DNA of 38,265 nt. Source: Marinobacter sp. (GTDB lineage Bacteria > Pseudomonadota > Gammaproteobacteria > Pseudomonadales > Oleiphilaceae). Numbering within the stretch: the first letter of the stretch is position 1; each line of letters opens with the position of its first letter. The notes below the pieces were generated by a model. It did not search any database. It had not been told where the DNA came from and was given only the letters and a program-made list of their open reading frames with translations. Below, piece after piece: positions 27,178-36,933 of the stretch. Position numbers and translations under genes: made by a program. Location of the stretch: positions 1 to 38,265 of the forward strand of contig JAIUMV010000032.1 of the NCBI GenBank assembly GCA_022565395.1, given 5' to 3'.

Positions 27178-27238
27178 CCAAATTACTCCGCGTTCAAAGC
27201 TTTGCTGTGTGAATTTTCCGCCACAAAAAGGGCGCGAA

Positions 27239-27268
27239 ATAATAGCGCTTGCCCCCCTTCGAGGTCAA
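27239..27268 (-). promoter_or_regulatory. Alpha operon promoter, upstream of rpsM
   Basis: On the - strand TTGACC (27263-27268) and TATTAT (27239-27244) are 18 bp apart, each 5/6 to the sigma-70 consensus. Downstream of the -10 is a GC-rich stretch (CGCGCC), the kind of discriminator seen at growth-rate-controlled promoters. The predicted start near 27232 leaves a leader of about 55 nt before rpsM. It contains CAAAGCTTTG and a TGTG/CACA pair that might fold as an S4-type target, though I cannot show a pseudoknot. The promoter lies inside a perfect 12-bp inverted repeat (27240-27251/27266-27277). Confidence 0.75.
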
Positions 27269-27313
27269 GCGCTATTAACTTCTGCCCGCAACACCGGGGA
27301 CTGATTGAGTCAA

Positions 27314-27427
27314 TCAACCCTGGCGCTGCTTGTGACGAGGCTCGATGCAGATGACTCGAACCGAGCCATTGCGACGAATAACTTTGCAGTTACGGCAAAT
27401 TTTCTTTACCGAAGCGCGTACTTTCAT
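27314..27427 (-). CDS. rpmJ: 50S ribosomal protein L36 (bL36), zinc-binding form
   Basis: A 37-residue protein, short but unmistakable: it starts [17 protein letters not shown] and ends EPRHKQRQG. The zinc ligands C11, C14, C27 and H32 are all present, so this is the C+ form. Under zinc starvation such genomes often switch to a C- paralogue located elsewhere. It lies 30 bp after secY and is the last gene of the spc operon. Confidence 0.97.
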   Translation of the reverse strand: MKVRASVKKICRNCKVIRRNGSVRVICIEPRHKQRQG

Positions 27428-27457
27428 GGTCCACTCCAGTTTCTCTAAGGAGCCCCT

Positions 27458-28780
27458 TTACAGGCCCCGGCCATAGCCCTTGAGGTTGGACTTCTTCATC
27501 AGGGACTCATACTGATGAGACATCAGATGAGACTGAACCTGCGCCATGAAATCCATGACAACAACCACCACGATAAGCAACGACGTGCCACCGAGATAGA
27601 AGGGCAAATTACCCCAGGTAATCAGGAACTGGGGCATCAGCGACACCGCAGCAATATACATGGCCCCAAACAGCGTCAGACGCGTCAGAACTCCATCTAT
27701 ATAGCGCGCCGTCTGCTCTCCGGGACGAATGCCCGGGATAAACGCACCAGAACGCTTCAGGTTATCTGCGACTTCCTTGGGGTTGTACATCAACGCCGTG
27801 TAGAAGAAACAGAAGAACACCACCGCAGCCGCAAACAGGATAATGTAAAGCGGCTGGCTTGGCGCCAACACCTGAGCCAGATTACCTAGCCATTCCATAC
27901 CTTCGCCCTGCCCAAACCACTGCCCCAGAGATGCTGGGAACAACAGGATGGAAGAGGCAAAAATCGGCGGAATAACACCCGCCATATTTACCTTGAGCGG
28001 CAAATGACTGGACTGCTGGGCAAACACCTTGCGGCCTTGTTGACGTTTTGCGTAGTTGATGGTCAGACGACGCTGGCCACGCTCCATGAATACCACAAAA
28101 CCAACAATGGCTATTACCAGGATACCCAGGCCAAGCACCAGCAACACGCTCATCTCGCCACTGCGGGCCTGTTCAAGCGTCTGGCCGATAGCACTCGGCA
28201 AACCAGCCACGATTCCCGCGAAAATCAGCAGCGAGATACCGTTGCCCACACCGCGCTCGGTGATCTGCTCACCCAGCCACATCATGAAGACCGCACCACA
28301 CACAAACGAAATCACAGCCACAAAGTGGAAGCTGAAACTGTCGTTAAAGGTGACGCCCTGTGAGGCCAGCCCCACAGAGATCCCCACACCCTGCACAAGT
28401 GCCAGCAGCACTGTCAGGTAACGGGTGTACTGACTTATCTTACGCCGCCCGGCCTCGCCCTCTTTCTTGAGCTGTTCAAGGGTTGGGCTGACTGCCGTCA
28501 TCAACTGCATGATAATCGCAGCAGAGATGTAAGGCATGATACCGAGGGCGAAGATACTCATCCGCTCAAGTGCACCACCGGAGAACATGTTGAACAGGCT
28601 CAGGATGGTCCCCTGATTCTGATCAAACAACGCCGCCAGACGGTCGGGGTTAATCCCAGGCACTGGTATATGGGCACCGACTCGGTACACCAACAGTGCC
28701 AGGACGACGAACCAGAGCCGCGAACGCAGCTCTGCAAGTCCCTTACCAGCGCCCGCAGGCAATGATGCTGTCTTGGCCAT
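27458..28780 (-). CDS. secY: Protein translocase subunit SecY
   Basis: Core channel subunit of the SecYEG translocon in the inner membrane (440 residues, ten transmembrane helices). Recognisable parts are the N-terminal [20 protein letters not shown], the helix 2 plug region [20 protein letters not shown], the cytoplasmic loop [20 protein letters not shown], and the C-terminal tail [18 protein letters not shown]. It lies after rplO (17 bp) in the spc operon, the standard position. Confidence 0.99.
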   Translation of the reverse strand: MAKTASLPAGAGKGLAELRSRLWFVVLALLVYRVGAHIPVPGINPDRLAALFDQNQGTILSLFNMFSGGALERMSIFALGIMPYISAAIIMQLMTAVSPTLEQLKKEGEAGRRKISQYTRYLTVLLALVQGVGISVGLASQGVTFNDSFSFHFVAVISFVCGAVFMMWLGEQITERGVGNGISLLIFAGIVAGLPSAIGQTLEQARSGEMSVLLVLGLGILVIAIVGFVVFMERGQRRLTINYAKRQQGRKVFAQQSSHLPLKVNMAGVIPPIFASSILLFPASLGQWFGQGEGMEWLGNLAQVLAPSQPLYIILFAAAVVFFCFFYTALMYNPKEVADNLKRSGAFIPGIRPGEQTARYIDGVLTRLTLFGAMYIAAVSLMPQFLITWGNLPFYLGGTSLLIVVVVVMDFMAQVQSHLMSHQYESLMKKSNLKGYGRGL

Positions 28781-28797
28781 TTAGTCCTCGACTCGCC

Positions 28798-29232
28798 TTA
28801 GTCTTCGACTTTTCCGCCCGCGGCAGTGATTGCTTCGCGCGCACCTTTTGTCACTCGCAGACCTTTAACAGTCAACGGGCGGCTAAGCTCGCCGGACAGG
28901 ATCACCTTCGCTTCGCGAATCTCGTTACGGATGATGTCAGCACGCTTCAGCGCATCGAGATCAACCACATCACCTTCCACCAGCGCCAGTTCGTTGAGGC
29001 GGATTTCCGCAACGTAACGGGCCTGACGTGAAGTGAAGCCAAACTTTGGCAGACGGCGGGCCAACGGCTGCTGACCACCCTCAAAGCCCGGCGCAATGCT
29101 GCCGCCGGAACGGGAGGTTTGACCTTTGTGACCACGGCCACCCGTCTTGCCCAAACCACTACCGATACCACGACCAACGCGCTTGGCGCTGGGGCGCGAG
29201 CCCGGCTGAGGTGCAAGTTCGTTGAGACGCAT
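28798..29232 (-). CDS. rplO: 50S ribosomal protein L15 (uL15)
   Basis: 23S rRNA-binding protein, 144 residues. The Gly/Arg-rich N-terminal extension ([20 protein letters not shown]) reaches into the subunit core. The start at 29232 ([11 protein letters not shown]) agrees with the family; an in-frame upstream start would run back into rpmD, whose stop lies one base away. It is followed by secY. Confidence 0.98.
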   Translation of the reverse strand: MRLNELAPQPGSRPSAKRVGRGIGSGLGKTGGRGHKGQTSRSGGSIAPGFEGGQQPLARRLPKFGFTSRQARYVAEIRLNELALVEGDVVDLDALKRADIIRNEIREAKVILSGELSRPLTVKGLRVTKGAREAITAAGGKVED

Positions 29233-29233
29233 C

Positions 29234-29422
29234 TTAATTCTCCTCAACCTGAACCAGATAGTTAACCCGGTTGATCATACCGCGAATAGAAGGCGTATCT
29301 TCCAGTTCAACGGTGTGACCGATTTTACGCAGGCCCAGACCTTTAACACACAGACGGTGCTTAGGCTGGCAGCCGATCGGGCTGCGCTTCAGTGTTACCT
29401 TGATTGTCTTTGCGTTAGCCAT
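29234..29422 (-). CDS. rpmD: 50S ribosomal protein L30 (uL30)
   Basis: Small large-subunit protein, 62 residues. It starts [20 protein letters not shown] and contains [20 protein letters not shown], the family core. The ATG at 29422, four bases after the rpsE stop, was chosen because the longer open frame extends into rpsE. A one-base gap separates it from rplO. Confidence 0.97.
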   Translation of the reverse strand: MANAKTIKVTLKRSPIGCQPKHRLCVKGLGLRKIGHTVELEDTPSIRGMINRVNYLVQVEEN

Positions 29423-29426
29423 GACT

Positions 29427-29927
29427 TCAACCCAGAATTTCTTCGACGGTCTTGCCGCGCTTCGCTGCAATATCTTCAGGCGCTTGAGTCGCCTGGAGCC
29501 CCTTGATAGTGGCGCGCACGACGTTCACCGGATTGGTGGAGCCGTAACACTTGGACAGTACGTTCTGTACGCCCGCCACTTCCAGCACAGCGCGCATGGC
29601 GCCGCCGGCAATAACACCGGTACCATCGGACGCTGGCTGCAGGTATACCTTGGAGGCACCATGACGGGCCTTAACAGGGTACTGAACCGTGGTGCCATCC
29701 AGTGGGATATCAACCATGTTCTTACGTGCAGCTTCCATCGCCTTCTGGATCGCAACCGGCACTTCACGTGCCTTGCCGCGGCCAAAGCCAACACGACCTT
29801 TACCATCACCAACCACGGTCAATGCGGTGAATGCGAAGATTCGACCACCTTTAACAACCTTGGCTACGCGGTTAACCTGGACCAGTTTCTCCTGGAGCTC
29901 AGGCGCGTTCTGTTCGTTAACGCTCAT
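29427..29927 (-). CDS. rpsE: 30S ribosomal protein S5 (uS5)
   Basis: Small-subunit protein important for accuracy, 166 residues. The N-terminal double-stranded-RNA-binding fold includes [20 protein letters not shown] and the C-terminal domain [19 protein letters not shown]. The ATG at 29927 follows AGAGG by 8 bases; a GTG three codons upstream overlaps that ribosome-binding site. No substitutions in the VKGGR loop linked to spectinomycin resistance are evident. Confidence 0.98.
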   Translation of the reverse strand: MSVNEQNAPELQEKLVQVNRVAKVVKGGRIFAFTALTVVGDGKGRVGFGRGKAREVPVAIQKAMEAARKNMVDIPLDGTTVQYPVKARHGASKVYLQPASDGTGVIAGGAMRAVLEVAGVQNVLSKCYGSTNPVNVVRATIKGLQATQAPEDIAAKRGKTVEEILG

Positions 29928-29939
29928 CTTCTCCACCTC

Positions 29940-30287
29940 TTAGAATTGCAGACCGGCTTCACGAGCTGCGTCGGCCAAAGCCTGAACACGCCCATGATAG
30001 CGGTACCCGGAACGGTCGAATGCCACCTTCTCAACGCCAGCTGCCTTGGCACGCTCAGCGATCAGCTGACCGACCTTTTTGGCAGCATCCACGTTACCGG
30101 TCGCACCTTGGCGCAGGTCTTTATCCAACGTGGAGGCAGCAGCCAGCACTTTACTGCCGTCTGCTGTAGTGATCTGGGCATACATGTGGCGAGGCGTACG
30201 GTGTACGCAGAGCCTGTTGACACCCAGCTCACGGATTTTCATCCGCACTTTACGTGCGCGACGCAGTCTTTCGTTATTTGCGCTCAT
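29940..30287 (-). CDS. rplR: 50S ribosomal protein L18 (uL18)
   Basis: 5S rRNA-binding protein, 115 residues. Family features are [20 protein letters not shown] and the C-terminal [20 protein letters not shown]. It lies between rplF (12-bp gap) and rpsE (12-bp gap) in the spc operon. Confidence 0.98.
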   Translation of the reverse strand: MSANNERLRRARKVRMKIRELGVNRLCVHRTPRHMYAQITTADGSKVLAAASTLDKDLRQGATGNVDAAKKVGQLIAERAKAAGVEKVAFDRSGYRYHGRVQALADAAREAGLQF

Positions 30288-30299
30288 ATCCGTCCCGCC

Positions 30300-30833
30300 T
30301 TATTTCTTCTTGGCTTCTTTACGTCGTACTTGCTCATCCGCATAACGCACGCCTTTGCCCTTGTAAGGCTCGGGCGGACGGAAAGCGCGGATGTCAGCAG
30401 CGACCTGGCCAACCTGTTGCTTGTCGATACCGCGAATGACGATCTCGGTCTGAGTTGGAGTCTCAGCAGAGATGCCGTCAGGCAGCACGTATTCAACCGG
30501 ATGCGAGAAACCCAGCGTCAGGTTAATCTTCGTGCCCTGCGCTTGCGCCCGGTAACCAACACCGATCAACTGCAGCTTGCGCTCAAAACCTGCGCTTACG
30601 CCAGTGACCATGTTGTTAACCAGCGCACGGGTAGTGCCCGCAAGTGCACGGGACTGCTTGGCGCCGTCACGGGCAGCGAAACGAAGCGAATTATCTTCCT
30701 GCTTCACTTCCACTGCCTGATGTACTGTCAGTTGAAGCGCTCCTTTGGAGCCCTTCACGTTAATTTCCTGGCCGTTCAGCTTCACCTCAACACCGGAAGG
30801 AAGCACGACAGGATTATTGGCAACCCTGGACAT
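30300..30833 (-). CDS. rplF: 50S ribosomal protein L6 (uL6)
   Basis: 23S rRNA-binding protein near the factor-binding site, 177 residues (same as E. coli). It has the two-domain duplicated fold: an N-terminal half beginning [17 protein letters not shown] and a C-terminal half with [17 protein letters not shown] and the signature [14 protein letters not shown]. It follows rpsH after 9 bp. Confidence 0.98.
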   Translation of the reverse strand: MSRVANNPVVLPSGVEVKLNGQEINVKGSKGALQLTVHQAVEVKQEDNSLRFAARDGAKQSRALAGTTRALVNNMVTGVSAGFERKLQLIGVGYRAQAQGTKINLTLGFSHPVEYVLPDGISAETPTQTEIVIRGIDKQQVGQVAADIRAFRPPEPYKGKGVRYADEQVRRKEAKKK

Positions 30834-30842
30834 GGCGTTCTC

Positions 30843-31235
30843 CTAGAATACGGTGCAGATGACTTCGCCGCCAACGCCAGCGGAGCGCGCAGCGCGATCC
30901 GTCATAACGCCTTTGGACGTGGAGACGATGGCGATACCCAAACCACCAGCGACTTTCGGCAGCTCGCCCGCGCCACGGTACTGGCGCAAACTGGGACGGC
31001 TGGCACGTTTGATTTCCTCGATGACCGGCTTGCCTTCGTAGTACTTAAGGCCAATGGTCAACTCAGCTTTTGCATCAGCTGATACGGAAAAGTCCGCGAT
31101 GTAACCCTCATCTTTCAGAACCTGGGCTACGGACACCTTCATTTTAGAAGACGGCATCGTCACATCGGCTTTCGATGCCATCTGGGCGTTGCGGATGCGT
31201 GTAAACATATCCGCAAGCGTATCTTGCATACTCAT
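30843..31235 (-). CDS. rpsH: 30S ribosomal protein S8 (uS8)
   Basis: 16S rRNA assembly protein, 130 residues, which in E. coli represses the spc operon by binding its mRNA. It starts [18 protein letters not shown] and ends with [15 protein letters not shown], preceded by [14 protein letters not shown] lies 9 bases before the ATG at 31235. The start codon sits in the middle of a perfect 16-bp palindrome (31227-31242), and two hairpins occupy the gap upstream. Confidence 0.98.
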   Translation of the reverse strand: MSMQDTLADMFTRIRNAQMASKADVTMPSSKMKVSVAQVLKDEGYIADFSVSADAKAELTIGLKYYEGKPVIEEIKRASRPSLRQYRGAGELPKVAGGLGIAIVSTSKGVMTDRAARSAGVGGEVICTVF

Positions 31236-31242
31236 GAGTATG
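31227..31242. repeat. Perfect 16-bp palindrome centred on the rpsH start codon
   Basis: CATACTCATGAGTATG is its own reverse complement. In the rpsH mRNA the arms CAUACU and AGUAUG can pair, leaving the tetraloop CAUG, which contains the first three bases of the AUG start (31233-31235) region. A weak hairpin that presents the start codon in a loop next to the ribosome-binding site could tune initiation. Confidence 0.7.
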
Positions 31243-31267
31243 AGCTCCTGATCTTTTTAGTTGTGCA

Positions 31268-31311
31268 GCGGCTTTGCCGCACCGCTTACCAACAGGCACC
31301 ACGAGGGTGCC
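31268..31311 (-). other. Two RNA hairpins in the rpsN-rpsH gap
   Basis: The 80-bp gap is unusually wide for this operon. It holds a 6-bp stem (31295-31300/31306-31311, GGCACC/GGTGCC) just after the rpsN stop and a 5-bp GC stem with an AAA loop (31268-31280), which can alternatively pair AGCGG (31267-31271) with CCGCT (31282-31286). There is no long U tract immediately after the second stem, although the - strand carries ACTAAAAAGA, so these look like processing or control elements rather than a terminator. Confidence 0.5.
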
Positions 31312-31315
31312 TATC

Positions 31316-31621
31316 TTACCAGCTTGACTTGGTCAGGCCAGGCACATCACCACGCATACCGGCTTCACGCAGTTTGATACGTGACAGCCGGAACTTGCGG
31401 AATACGCCGTGCGGGCGACCGGTAACCTGGCAACGGTTACGCAGGCGCGACGCGCTGGAGTCCCGGGGCAGCTTCTGCAGCTTAACCTGGGCATCCCAAC
31501 GGTCATCATCGCTGGAGTTGGGGTTCTTGATGATCGCCTTCAGCTCAGCGCGCTTGGCGGCATACTTTGCCACCAGTTGCTCGCGCTTGGCTTCACGATT
31601 CTTCATTGACACCTTAGCCAT
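31316..31621 (-). CDS. rpsN: 30S ribosomal protein S14 (uS14), zinc-free long form
   Basis: Head protein of the small subunit, 101 residues. It starts [20 protein letters not shown] and ends [17 protein letters not shown]. The CxxC pairs of the short zinc form are absent: the region reads [12 protein letters not shown] with one Cys. This is the usual proteobacterial type. It follows rplE after 12 bp. Confidence 0.98.
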   Translation of the reverse strand: MAKVSMKNREAKREQLVAKYAAKRAELKAIIKNPNSSDDDRWDAQVKLQKLPRDSSASRLRNRCQVTGRPHGVFRKFRLSRIKLREAGMRGDVPGLTKSSW

Positions 31622-31633
31622 AACACGCCTTCC

Positions 31634-32173
31634 TTATTTCTTGAACGGGAAGCCGAACGCTTTCAGCAGTTCGCGGCCTTCGTCATCAGTACGGGCGGTA
31701 GTGGTGATGGTGATATCCAACCCACGGATCTTGTCTACTTTGTCGTAGTCGACCTCAGGGAAGATGATCTGCTCACGCACACCCATGCTGTAGTTGCCAC
31801 GACCATCGAAAGACTTCGGGTTCAGGCCACGGAAGTCACGAATCCGAGGAATCGAGATGTGGACCAGACGATCGAAGAAGTCCCACATACGCTCACCGCG
31901 CAGGGTAACCTTACAACCAATGGGCCAACCTTCACGAATCTTGAAGCCGGCAACTGATTTGCGAGCCTTGGTGACCACAGGCTTTTGGCCTGCCAGCCGC
32001 TCGAGATCCGCCAGGGCGTTCTCGATCAACTTCTTGTCGCCGACGGCTTCGCCGACACCCATGTTTAGGGTGATTTTCTCGATACGCGGCACTTCCATCA
32101 CGTTTTTATAGCCAAACGTGTTCTGGAGTGCAGCTACCACTTCCTGCTTGTACTGCTCTTTCATATTAAGCAT
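31634..32173 (-). CDS. rplE: 50S ribosomal protein L5 (uL5)
   Basis: 5S rRNA-binding protein, 179 residues from the ATG at 32173, exactly the E. coli length. GGTGG lies 5 bases upstream of that start; the GTG at 32185 falls in the ribosome-binding site and an ATG at 32164 is also in frame. The core includes [19 protein letters not shown] and [20 protein letters not shown]. In E. coli the region around this start is the S8 repressor target; I could not match that structure here by eye. Confidence 0.98.
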   Translation of the reverse strand: MLNMKEQYKQEVVAALQNTFGYKNVMEVPRIEKITLNMGVGEAVGDKKLIENALADLERLAGQKPVVTKARKSVAGFKIREGWPIGCKVTLRGERMWDFFDRLVHISIPRIRDFRGLNPKSFDGRGNYSMGVREQIIFPEVDYDKVDKIRGLDITITTTARTDDEGRELLKAFGFPFKK

Positions 32174-32188
32174 CGTAACCACCACCCC

Positions 32189-32509
32189 TTACTGGTTATC
32201 GACAGCTTCTTGCGTGGACTTGAAAATCCGCACCTTGGTGCCGTCTTCCTTGATCTGGAAGCCAACACGGTCGGCCTTACCGGTCTGCGGATTAAAAATA
32301 GCCACGTTGGAAGCCTGGATAGGCGCTTCTTTCTCGACAATCCCACCGGGGGTGCCGAGCATCGGGTTGGGCTTGGTGTGCTTCTTGATCATGTTGATAC
32401 CAGAAACCACCAGACGGCCGTCGGTTTGTACTTTCAGTACTTTACCGCGCTTGCCTTTATCTTTGCCCGTGGTGACGACAACTTCGTCATCTCGTTTAAT
32501 CTTTTTCAT
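32189..32509 (-). CDS. rplX: 50S ribosomal protein L24 (uL24)
   Basis: Assembly-initiating large-subunit protein, 106 residues. A KOW motif lies near the start ([20 protein letters not shown]), followed by [11 protein letters not shown] and [10 protein letters not shown]. It lies between rplN (16-bp gap) and rplE. Length is close to the 104 residues of E. coli. Confidence 0.98.
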   Translation of the reverse strand: MKKIKRDDEVVVTTGKDKGKRGKVLKVQTDGRLVVSGINMIKKHTKPNPMLGTPGGIVEKEAPIQASNVAIFNPQTGKADRVGFQIKEDGTKVRIFKSTQEAVDNQ

Positions 32510-32525
32510 AACCGGCCTCTAGTCC

Positions 32526-32894
32526 TTACAGTACCTCGGGTGCCAGTGAAATAATCTTCATGAACTTCTCACTACGCAGTTCACGGGTAACCGGTCCGAA
32601 GATACGGGTACCAATGGGCGCGTCCTGGTTGTTCAGAAGCACAGCCGCGTTTCCGTCGAAACGGATCAGCGAACCGTCAGCACGACGTACACCTTTACGA
32701 GTACGGACTACGACGGCTTTGAGGACCTGACCTTTCTTCACCTTACCACGTGGGATGGCATCCTTTACGGTTACCTTGATGATATCGCCCACGGTGGCAT
32801 AGCGTCGGTGTGAACCGCCCAGGACCTTAATACACATCACTTGACGAGCGCCACTATTATCGGCGACTTCAAGCATCGTTTGAGTCTGAATCAT
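32526..32894 (-). CDS. rplN: 50S ribosomal protein L14 (uL14)
   Basis: Large-subunit interface protein, 122 residues. It starts [20 protein letters not shown] and contains [20 protein letters not shown], the family signature. It is traditionally the first gene of the spc operon. The 58-bp gap upstream (32895-32952) has no convincing promoter, so transcription may simply continue from rpsQ. Confidence 0.98.
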   Translation of the reverse strand: MIQTQTMLEVADNSGARQVMCIKVLGGSHRRYATVGDIIKVTVKDAIPRGKVKKGQVLKAVVVRTRKGVRRADGSLIRFDGNAAVLLNNQDAPIGTRIFGPVTRELRSEKFMKIISLAPEVL

Positions 32895-32952
32895 GGTTAT
32901 TCTCCAGCAGAAACCACTTTGCCGTTACGACAAGACTCCCCGTCCGGGCGAG

Positions 32953-33219
32953 TTACACTTTCGCAGCGCGTTCGACGACTTCTACCAGGGCCCAGCTCTT
33001 GGTCTTGGAGACCGGACGGGATTCCTGAATAGTGACTACATCGCCGATGTTGCACTGGTTGCCTTCGTCGTGGGCATGCACCTTGGTAGAGCGCTTTACG
33101 TACTTCCCGTAGATCGGGTGCTTTACGCGGCGCTCAACCAGAACAACGATGGTTTTATCCATCTTGTTGCTCACGACCTTGCCGTTAAGGGTTCTGGCAG
33201 TCTTGGTAGCTTCGCTCAT
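32953..33219 (-). CDS. rpsQ: 30S ribosomal protein S17 (uS17)
   Basis: 16S rRNA-binding protein, 88 residues. The OB-fold core includes [20 protein letters not shown] and [15 protein letters not shown]. The ATG at 33219 ([10 protein letters not shown]), one base after the rpmC stop and preceded by AGGACAG, was chosen over an in-frame ATG at 33240 that lies inside rpmC. Last gene of the S10 operon. Confidence 0.97.
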   Translation of the reverse strand: MSEATKTARTLNGKVVSNKMDKTIVVLVERRVKHPIYGKYVKRSTKVHAHDEGNQCNIGDVVTIQESRPVSKTKSWALVEVVERAAKV

Positions 33220-33220
33220 G

Positions 33221-33412
33221 TTACTGTCCTGCCTTTTCATTCATTACTGTTTTCACGCGTGCAATGTCACGCTTCACCTTGGCGATCAGGTGAGACTGAT
33301 TGAGCTGACCGGTAGCCTTGCGCATGCGCAGGTTGAACTGCTCTTTGAGCAGGCCAATCAACTCCTGGTTCAGCTCTTCGACTGACTTTTCACGCAGTTC
33401 GGTAGCTTTCAT
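33221..33412 (-). CDS. rpmC: 50S ribosomal protein L29 (uL29)
   Basis: Two-helix protein at the exit tunnel, 63 residues as in E. coli. It starts [20 protein letters not shown] and has [12 protein letters not shown]. The start overlaps the rplP stop (TGATG); GAGG in the end of rplP serves as ribosome-binding site. A GTG one codon upstream is less likely. Confidence 0.97.
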   Translation of the reverse strand: MKATELREKSVEELNQELIGLLKEQFNLRMRKATGQLNQSHLIAKVKRDIARVKTVMNEKAGQ

Positions 33413-33825
33413 CACATCACCGTCCTCGTTACAAAGGTGGTCGAAACAGGCAGTTTGGCCGCTGCAAGAGCGAAGGCTTCACGAGCAAGTTCCTCGGTTA
33501 CACCTTCCATCTCATACAGCATTTTGCCAGGCTGGATCTCAGCTACCCAGTATTCGACAGAACCCTTACCTTTACCCATACGTACTTCAAGCGGCTTACC
33601 GGTGATCGGCTTGTCCGGGAATACCCGGATCCAGATCTTACCACCCCGCTTGATGCGGCGAGTCATGGTACGACGCGCAGCTTCAATCTGACGCGCAGTT
33701 ATACGCCCCCGACTGGTCGCTTTCAATCCGTACTCACCGAAGCTCACCTTGTTACCGCGGTGTGCCAGGCCAGTGTTACGGCCTTTCATTACCTTGCGAA
33801 ATTTGGTGCGTTTTGGCTGTAGCAT
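33412..33825 (-). CDS. rplP: 50S ribosomal protein L16 (uL16)
   Basis: Large-subunit protein near the A-site tRNA elbow, 137 residues. It starts [17 protein letters not shown] and has [20 protein letters not shown] and [20 protein letters not shown]. It lies 12 bp after rpsC and overlaps rpmC by one base. Confidence 0.98.
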   Translation of the reverse strand: MLQPKRTKFRKVMKGRNTGLAHRGNKVSFGEYGLKATSRGRITARQIEAARRTMTRRIKRGGKIWIRVFPDKPITGKPLEVRMGKGKGSVEYWVAEIQPGKMLYEMEGVTEELAREAFALAAAKLPVSTTFVTRTVM

Positions 33826-33837
33826 TTGAGTGCCCCT

Positions 33838-34524
33838 TTACTTTGAACTCTTCTTGGCAGCAGAGGCTTTCTTGTCAGCACGGACTTGTTCCATGCCACC
33901 AAGAATCTCACCCTTGAAGATCCACACCTTGACACCGATAACACCGTAGGTGGTGTGCGCTTCATAGGTGGCGTAGTCAATATCTGCACGCAGTGTGTGC
34001 AGCGGGACACGACCTTCGCGATACCACTCGGTGCGCGCAATCTCGGCGCCACCCAGACGGCCGCCAACCTGAATCTTGATACCCTTGGCGCCTTGGCGCA
34101 TAGCGTTCTGCACGGCGCGCTTCATAGCACGACGGAACATGACGCGACGCTCAAGCTGACCGGCTACGTTTTGCGCAACCAGGCGGGCATCCAGATCCGG
34201 CTTACGGACCTCTTCGATGTTGATGTGCACAGGGACACCCATCATGTCGCTAACTTCGCGACGCAGACGGTCAACATCTTCACCTTTTTTCCCGATAACA
34301 ATACCGGGGCGTGCGGTATGGATCGTGATCCGGGCGTTCTGAGCAGGGCGCTCGATCACAATCTTGCTGACAGACGCCTTCTCAAGACGCTTGTCAAGGA
34401 ACTCGCGAACCTGAATATCATTCAGCAGTTTCTTCGCGTAGTCCTTCTTTTCGGCATACCAAACTGAGTTGTGCTCTTTGATCACACCCAGCCGAATGCC
34501 GGTTGGATTTACTTTCTGACCCAT
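33838..34524 (-). CDS. rpsC: 30S ribosomal protein S3 (uS3)
   Basis: Small-subunit protein at the mRNA entry channel, 228 residues. A KH domain contains [20 protein letters not shown], and the C-terminal domain [20 protein letters not shown] and [18 protein letters not shown]. The ATG at 34524 ([13 protein letters not shown]) is conserved in the family and has GGAG 8 bases upstream; the longer open frame from 34569 reaches back into rplV. Confidence 0.98.
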   Translation of the reverse strand: MGQKVNPTGIRLGVIKEHNSVWYAEKKDYAKKLLNDIQVREFLDKRLEKASVSKIVIERPAQNARITIHTARPGIVIGKKGEDVDRLRREVSDMMGVPVHINIEEVRKPDLDARLVAQNVAGQLERRVMFRRAMKRAVQNAMRQGAKGIKIQVGGRLGGAEIARTEWYREGRVPLHTLRADIDYATYEAHTTYGVIGVKVWIFKGEILGGMEQVRADKKASAAKKSSK

Positions 34525-34535
34525 CTGAGCATCTC

Positions 34536-34868
34536 CTACTTGTCGGCGACCTTGACGGTGATATGGCAAGTGCGCTTCATAATTCGATCAGCGCGACCTT
34601 TGGCTCTTGCCTTGATACGCTTGAGTGTTGGGCCTTCATCAACCATAACGGTTGAAACCCGCAACTCATCAACGTCAAGACCTTCGTTGTGCTCAGCATT
34701 GGCAATGGCAGACTCAAGTGTTTTCTTGATGATGCCAGCTGCCTTTTTAGGGCTGAAAGTCAAAATATTCAGTGCGTCCTCAACAGCCTTGCCGCGAACC
34801 TGGTCAGCGACCAGGCGCGCTTTCTGAGCGGAGAGACGAGCACCCTTAGTCTTAGCGGCTACTTCCAT
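34536..34868 (-). CDS. rplV: 50S ribosomal protein L22 (uL22)
   Basis: Exit-tunnel protein, 110 residues, same length as E. coli. [20 protein letters not shown] and a conserved loop [34 protein letters not shown] identify it. The beta-hairpin that lines the tunnel shows no deletion of the kind seen in macrolide-resistant strains. Confidence 0.98.
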   Translation of the reverse strand: MEVAAKTKGARLSAQKARLVADQVRGKAVEDALNILTFSPKKAAGIIKKTLESAIANAEHNEGLDVDELRVSTVMVDEGPTLKRIKARAKGRADRIMKRTCHITVKVADK

Positions 34869-34882
34869 CTTTATTCCCTCGC

Positions 34883-35158
34883 TTAGCGCTTGGCTTTCTT
34901 GTCAGCAGCATGACCACGGTAAGTACGCGTTGCTGCGAACTCACCCAGTTTGTGACCAACCATGTCTTCAGTGACAAGGACGGGCACGTGCTGCTTGCCG
35001 TTGTGGACTGCAATGGTCAGGCCTACCATCTCCGGGAAGATTGTAGAACGGCGGGACCAGGTTTTAATGGGCCGCCGATCGTTGGCTTCCAGAGCTGCCT
35101 CGACCTTCTTCAACAGATGCAGGTCTATAAAAGGACCTTTCTTCAAAGAACGTGGCAC
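34883..35158 (-). CDS. rpsS: 30S ribosomal protein S19 (uS19)
   Basis: Head protein of the small subunit, 91 residues. It starts [20 protein letters not shown] and contains [20 protein letters not shown] and [20 protein letters not shown]. It lies between rplB (23-bp gap) and rplV (14-bp gap) in the S10 operon. Confidence 0.98.
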   Translation of the reverse strand: MPRSLKKGPFIDLHLLKKVEAALEANDRRPIKTWSRRSTIFPEMVGLTIAVHNGKQHVPVLVTEDMVGHKLGEFAATRTYRGHAADKKAKR

Positions 35159-35181
35159 AGCAATTACCTCTATGTAGTCGT

Positions 35182-36009
35182 TTACTTGGCTGAACGACGA
35201 CGTACTATCATTCTATCAGTACGCTTGTTCTTACGAGTCTTATGCCCTTTGGTCGGAACACCCCACGGAGTAACCGGGTGACGCCCGCCAGAGGTACGCC
35301 CTTCACCACCACCATGCGGGTGGTCAACTGGGTTCATAGCAACACCACGTACTGTTGGCCGCTTGCCACGCCAACGTGATGCACCCGCTTTACCAAGCTG
35401 CTTGAGGCTGTGTTCGCTGTTGGATACTTCACCCAGCGTTGCACGGCAATCTACAAGCACCTTACGCATTTCACCTGAACGCAGGCGGATGGTGGCATAC
35501 GCCCCCTCCCGAGCAACCAGCTGTACGGATGCGCCCGCAGAGCGAGCCAGCTGTGCACCTTTGCCAGGCTTGAGTTCGACGCAGTGAATCACAGAACCGA
35601 CCGGAATGTTCCGGAGCGGCAGCGTGCTACCCACCTTAATCGGCGCGTCGACGCCGGAACGCACTTGATCACCTGCCTGAACACCCTTGGGAGCGATAAT
35701 GTAGAGACGCTCGCCATCGGCATACTTCAGCAGCGCAAGGTGCGCTGAGCGGTTAGGATCGTATTCCAGGCGCTCTACAACAGCCGGGATACCATCTTTG
35801 TTCCGCTTAAAATCAACAACACGATAGTGCTTCTTATGCCCGCCACCAATGTGACGAACAGTAATACGACCGAAGTTGTTACGACCACCGGTCTTTTTCA
35901 GAGTTTCCAGCAACGGTGCGTAAGGCGCGCCTTTGTGCAGATCAGGGTTGGTAACCTTGATGACGTGACGGCGGCCAGCAGATGTTGGCTTGGTTTTGAC
36001 GATCGGCAT
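35182..36009 (-). CDS. rplB: 50S ribosomal protein L2 (uL2)
   Basis: Largest conserved protein near the peptidyl-transferase centre, 275 residues. It starts [19 protein letters not shown] and contains the RNA-binding region [20 protein letters not shown] and the C-terminal [20 protein letters not shown], whose His residue is linked to activity. It follows rplW after 17 bp. Confidence 0.99.
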   Translation of the reverse strand: MPIVKTKPTSAGRRHVIKVTNPDLHKGAPYAPLLETLKKTGGRNNFGRITVRHIGGGHKKHYRVVDFKRNKDGIPAVVERLEYDPNRSAHLALLKYADGERLYIIAPKGVQAGDQVRSGVDAPIKVGSTLPLRNIPVGSVIHCVELKPGKGAQLARSAGASVQLVAREGAYATIRLRSGEMRKVLVDCRATLGEVSNSEHSLKQLGKAGASRWRGKRPTVRGVAMNPVDHPHGGGEGRTSGGRHPVTPWGVPTKGHKTRKNKRTDRMIVRRRSAK

Positions 36010-36026
36010 ATTACGACCCCTTTACC

Positions 36027-36320
36027 TTATTCCACATCAAGGAAATCAATGTCCTGACCTTCTGCCAGCTTCACATAAGCCTTACGAATGTCATTACGCT
36101 TACCAAATCCACGCTGGGTGCGCTTGAGCTTACCCTTGCGATTCAGGATTTGAACACCCTCGACGGTTACATTGAACAGCTGCTCAACCGCCTTCTTTAC
36201 TTCCGGCTTGGTGGCATCTGGCGCAACACGAAAAACGTACTGACCACGCTCAGCAGCCATGGACGCCTTCTCGGAAACGTGAGGACCCAACAGAACTTTG
36301 TAGATACGCTCCTGATTCAT
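36027..36320 (-). CDS. rplW: 50S ribosomal protein L23 (uL23)
   Basis: Exit-tunnel rim protein and docking site for SRP and trigger factor, 97 residues. It starts [20 protein letters not shown], the family signature, with [20 protein letters not shown] and a basic loop [15 protein letters not shown]. The start overlaps the rplD stop by ATGA. Confidence 0.98.
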   Translation of the reverse strand: MNQERIYKVLLGPHVSEKASMAAERGQYVFRVAPDATKPEVKKAVEQLFNVTVEGVQILNRKGKLKRTQRGFGKRNDIRKAYVKLAEGQDIDFLDVE

Positions 36321-36922
36321 CCCAGCATCTCCTCGATTTTCTTCAGGGCCGGCACTGTAACCACGACCTTGTCGAACGCCACCAGGCTAACGGGATCCAT
36401 ACCAGCCACATCGCGCACATCCACGTGAGGAACGTTACGAGAGGCCAGGTGCAGATTCTCTTCCACGCCTTCAGCCAGGATCAAAGCGTTATCAACGCCG
36501 AGCTCTTTCAGCTTGGCATTGAAGAGCTTGGTCTTGGGCGACTCAACCGCCATATCTTCAACCACTACCAGACGCTCCTGACGAACCAGTTCGGACAGGA
36601 TGGACTGCATGGCTGCGCGGTACATCTTACGGTTTACTTTTTGCTCATAGTTCTGCGGCTTGGCAGCAAAGGTTACGCCACCTGAACGCCAGATCGGGCT
36701 ACGAATGGTGCCCGCACGAGCACGACCGCTACCCTTTTGACGCCATGGCTTCTTGCCACCACCACTCACTTCTGAGCGTGTTTTTTGTGCACGGGTACCC
36801 TGACGACCAGCAGCCATATAAGCTGTGACCACCTGATGAACCAGCGCCTCATTGAAATCTCTTGCGAATGCAGCGTCAGATACGGAAATACCCTTGCCAC
36901 TGCCGGTAATTGTCAATTCCAT
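36317..36922 (-). CDS. rplD: 50S ribosomal protein L4 (uL4)
   Basis: Tunnel protein, 201 residues, same length as E. coli. The extended loop contains [20 protein letters not shown] and [13 protein letters not shown]. In E. coli L4 also represses the S10 operon through a long leader upstream of rpsJ; the leader here is too short to hold that element. It lies 11 bp after rplC and overlaps rplW. Confidence 0.98.
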   Translation of the reverse strand: MELTITGSGKGISVSDAAFARDFNEALVHQVVTAYMAAGRQGTRAQKTRSEVSGGGKKPWRQKGSGRARAGTIRSPIWRSGGVTFAAKPQNYEQKVNRKMYRAAMQSILSELVRQERLVVVEDMAVESPKTKLFNAKLKELGVDNALILAEGVEENLHLASRNVPHVDVRDVAGMDPVSLVAFDKVVVTVPALKKIEEMLG

Positions 36923-36933
36923 CGCATCGCTCC

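Noticed and set aside
29400-31082. A 560-codon open frame on the + strand across rpsE, rplR and rplF
   Set aside because: It is antisense to well-identified ribosomal protein genes and results from their codon bias; no ribosome-binding site or recognisable domain.
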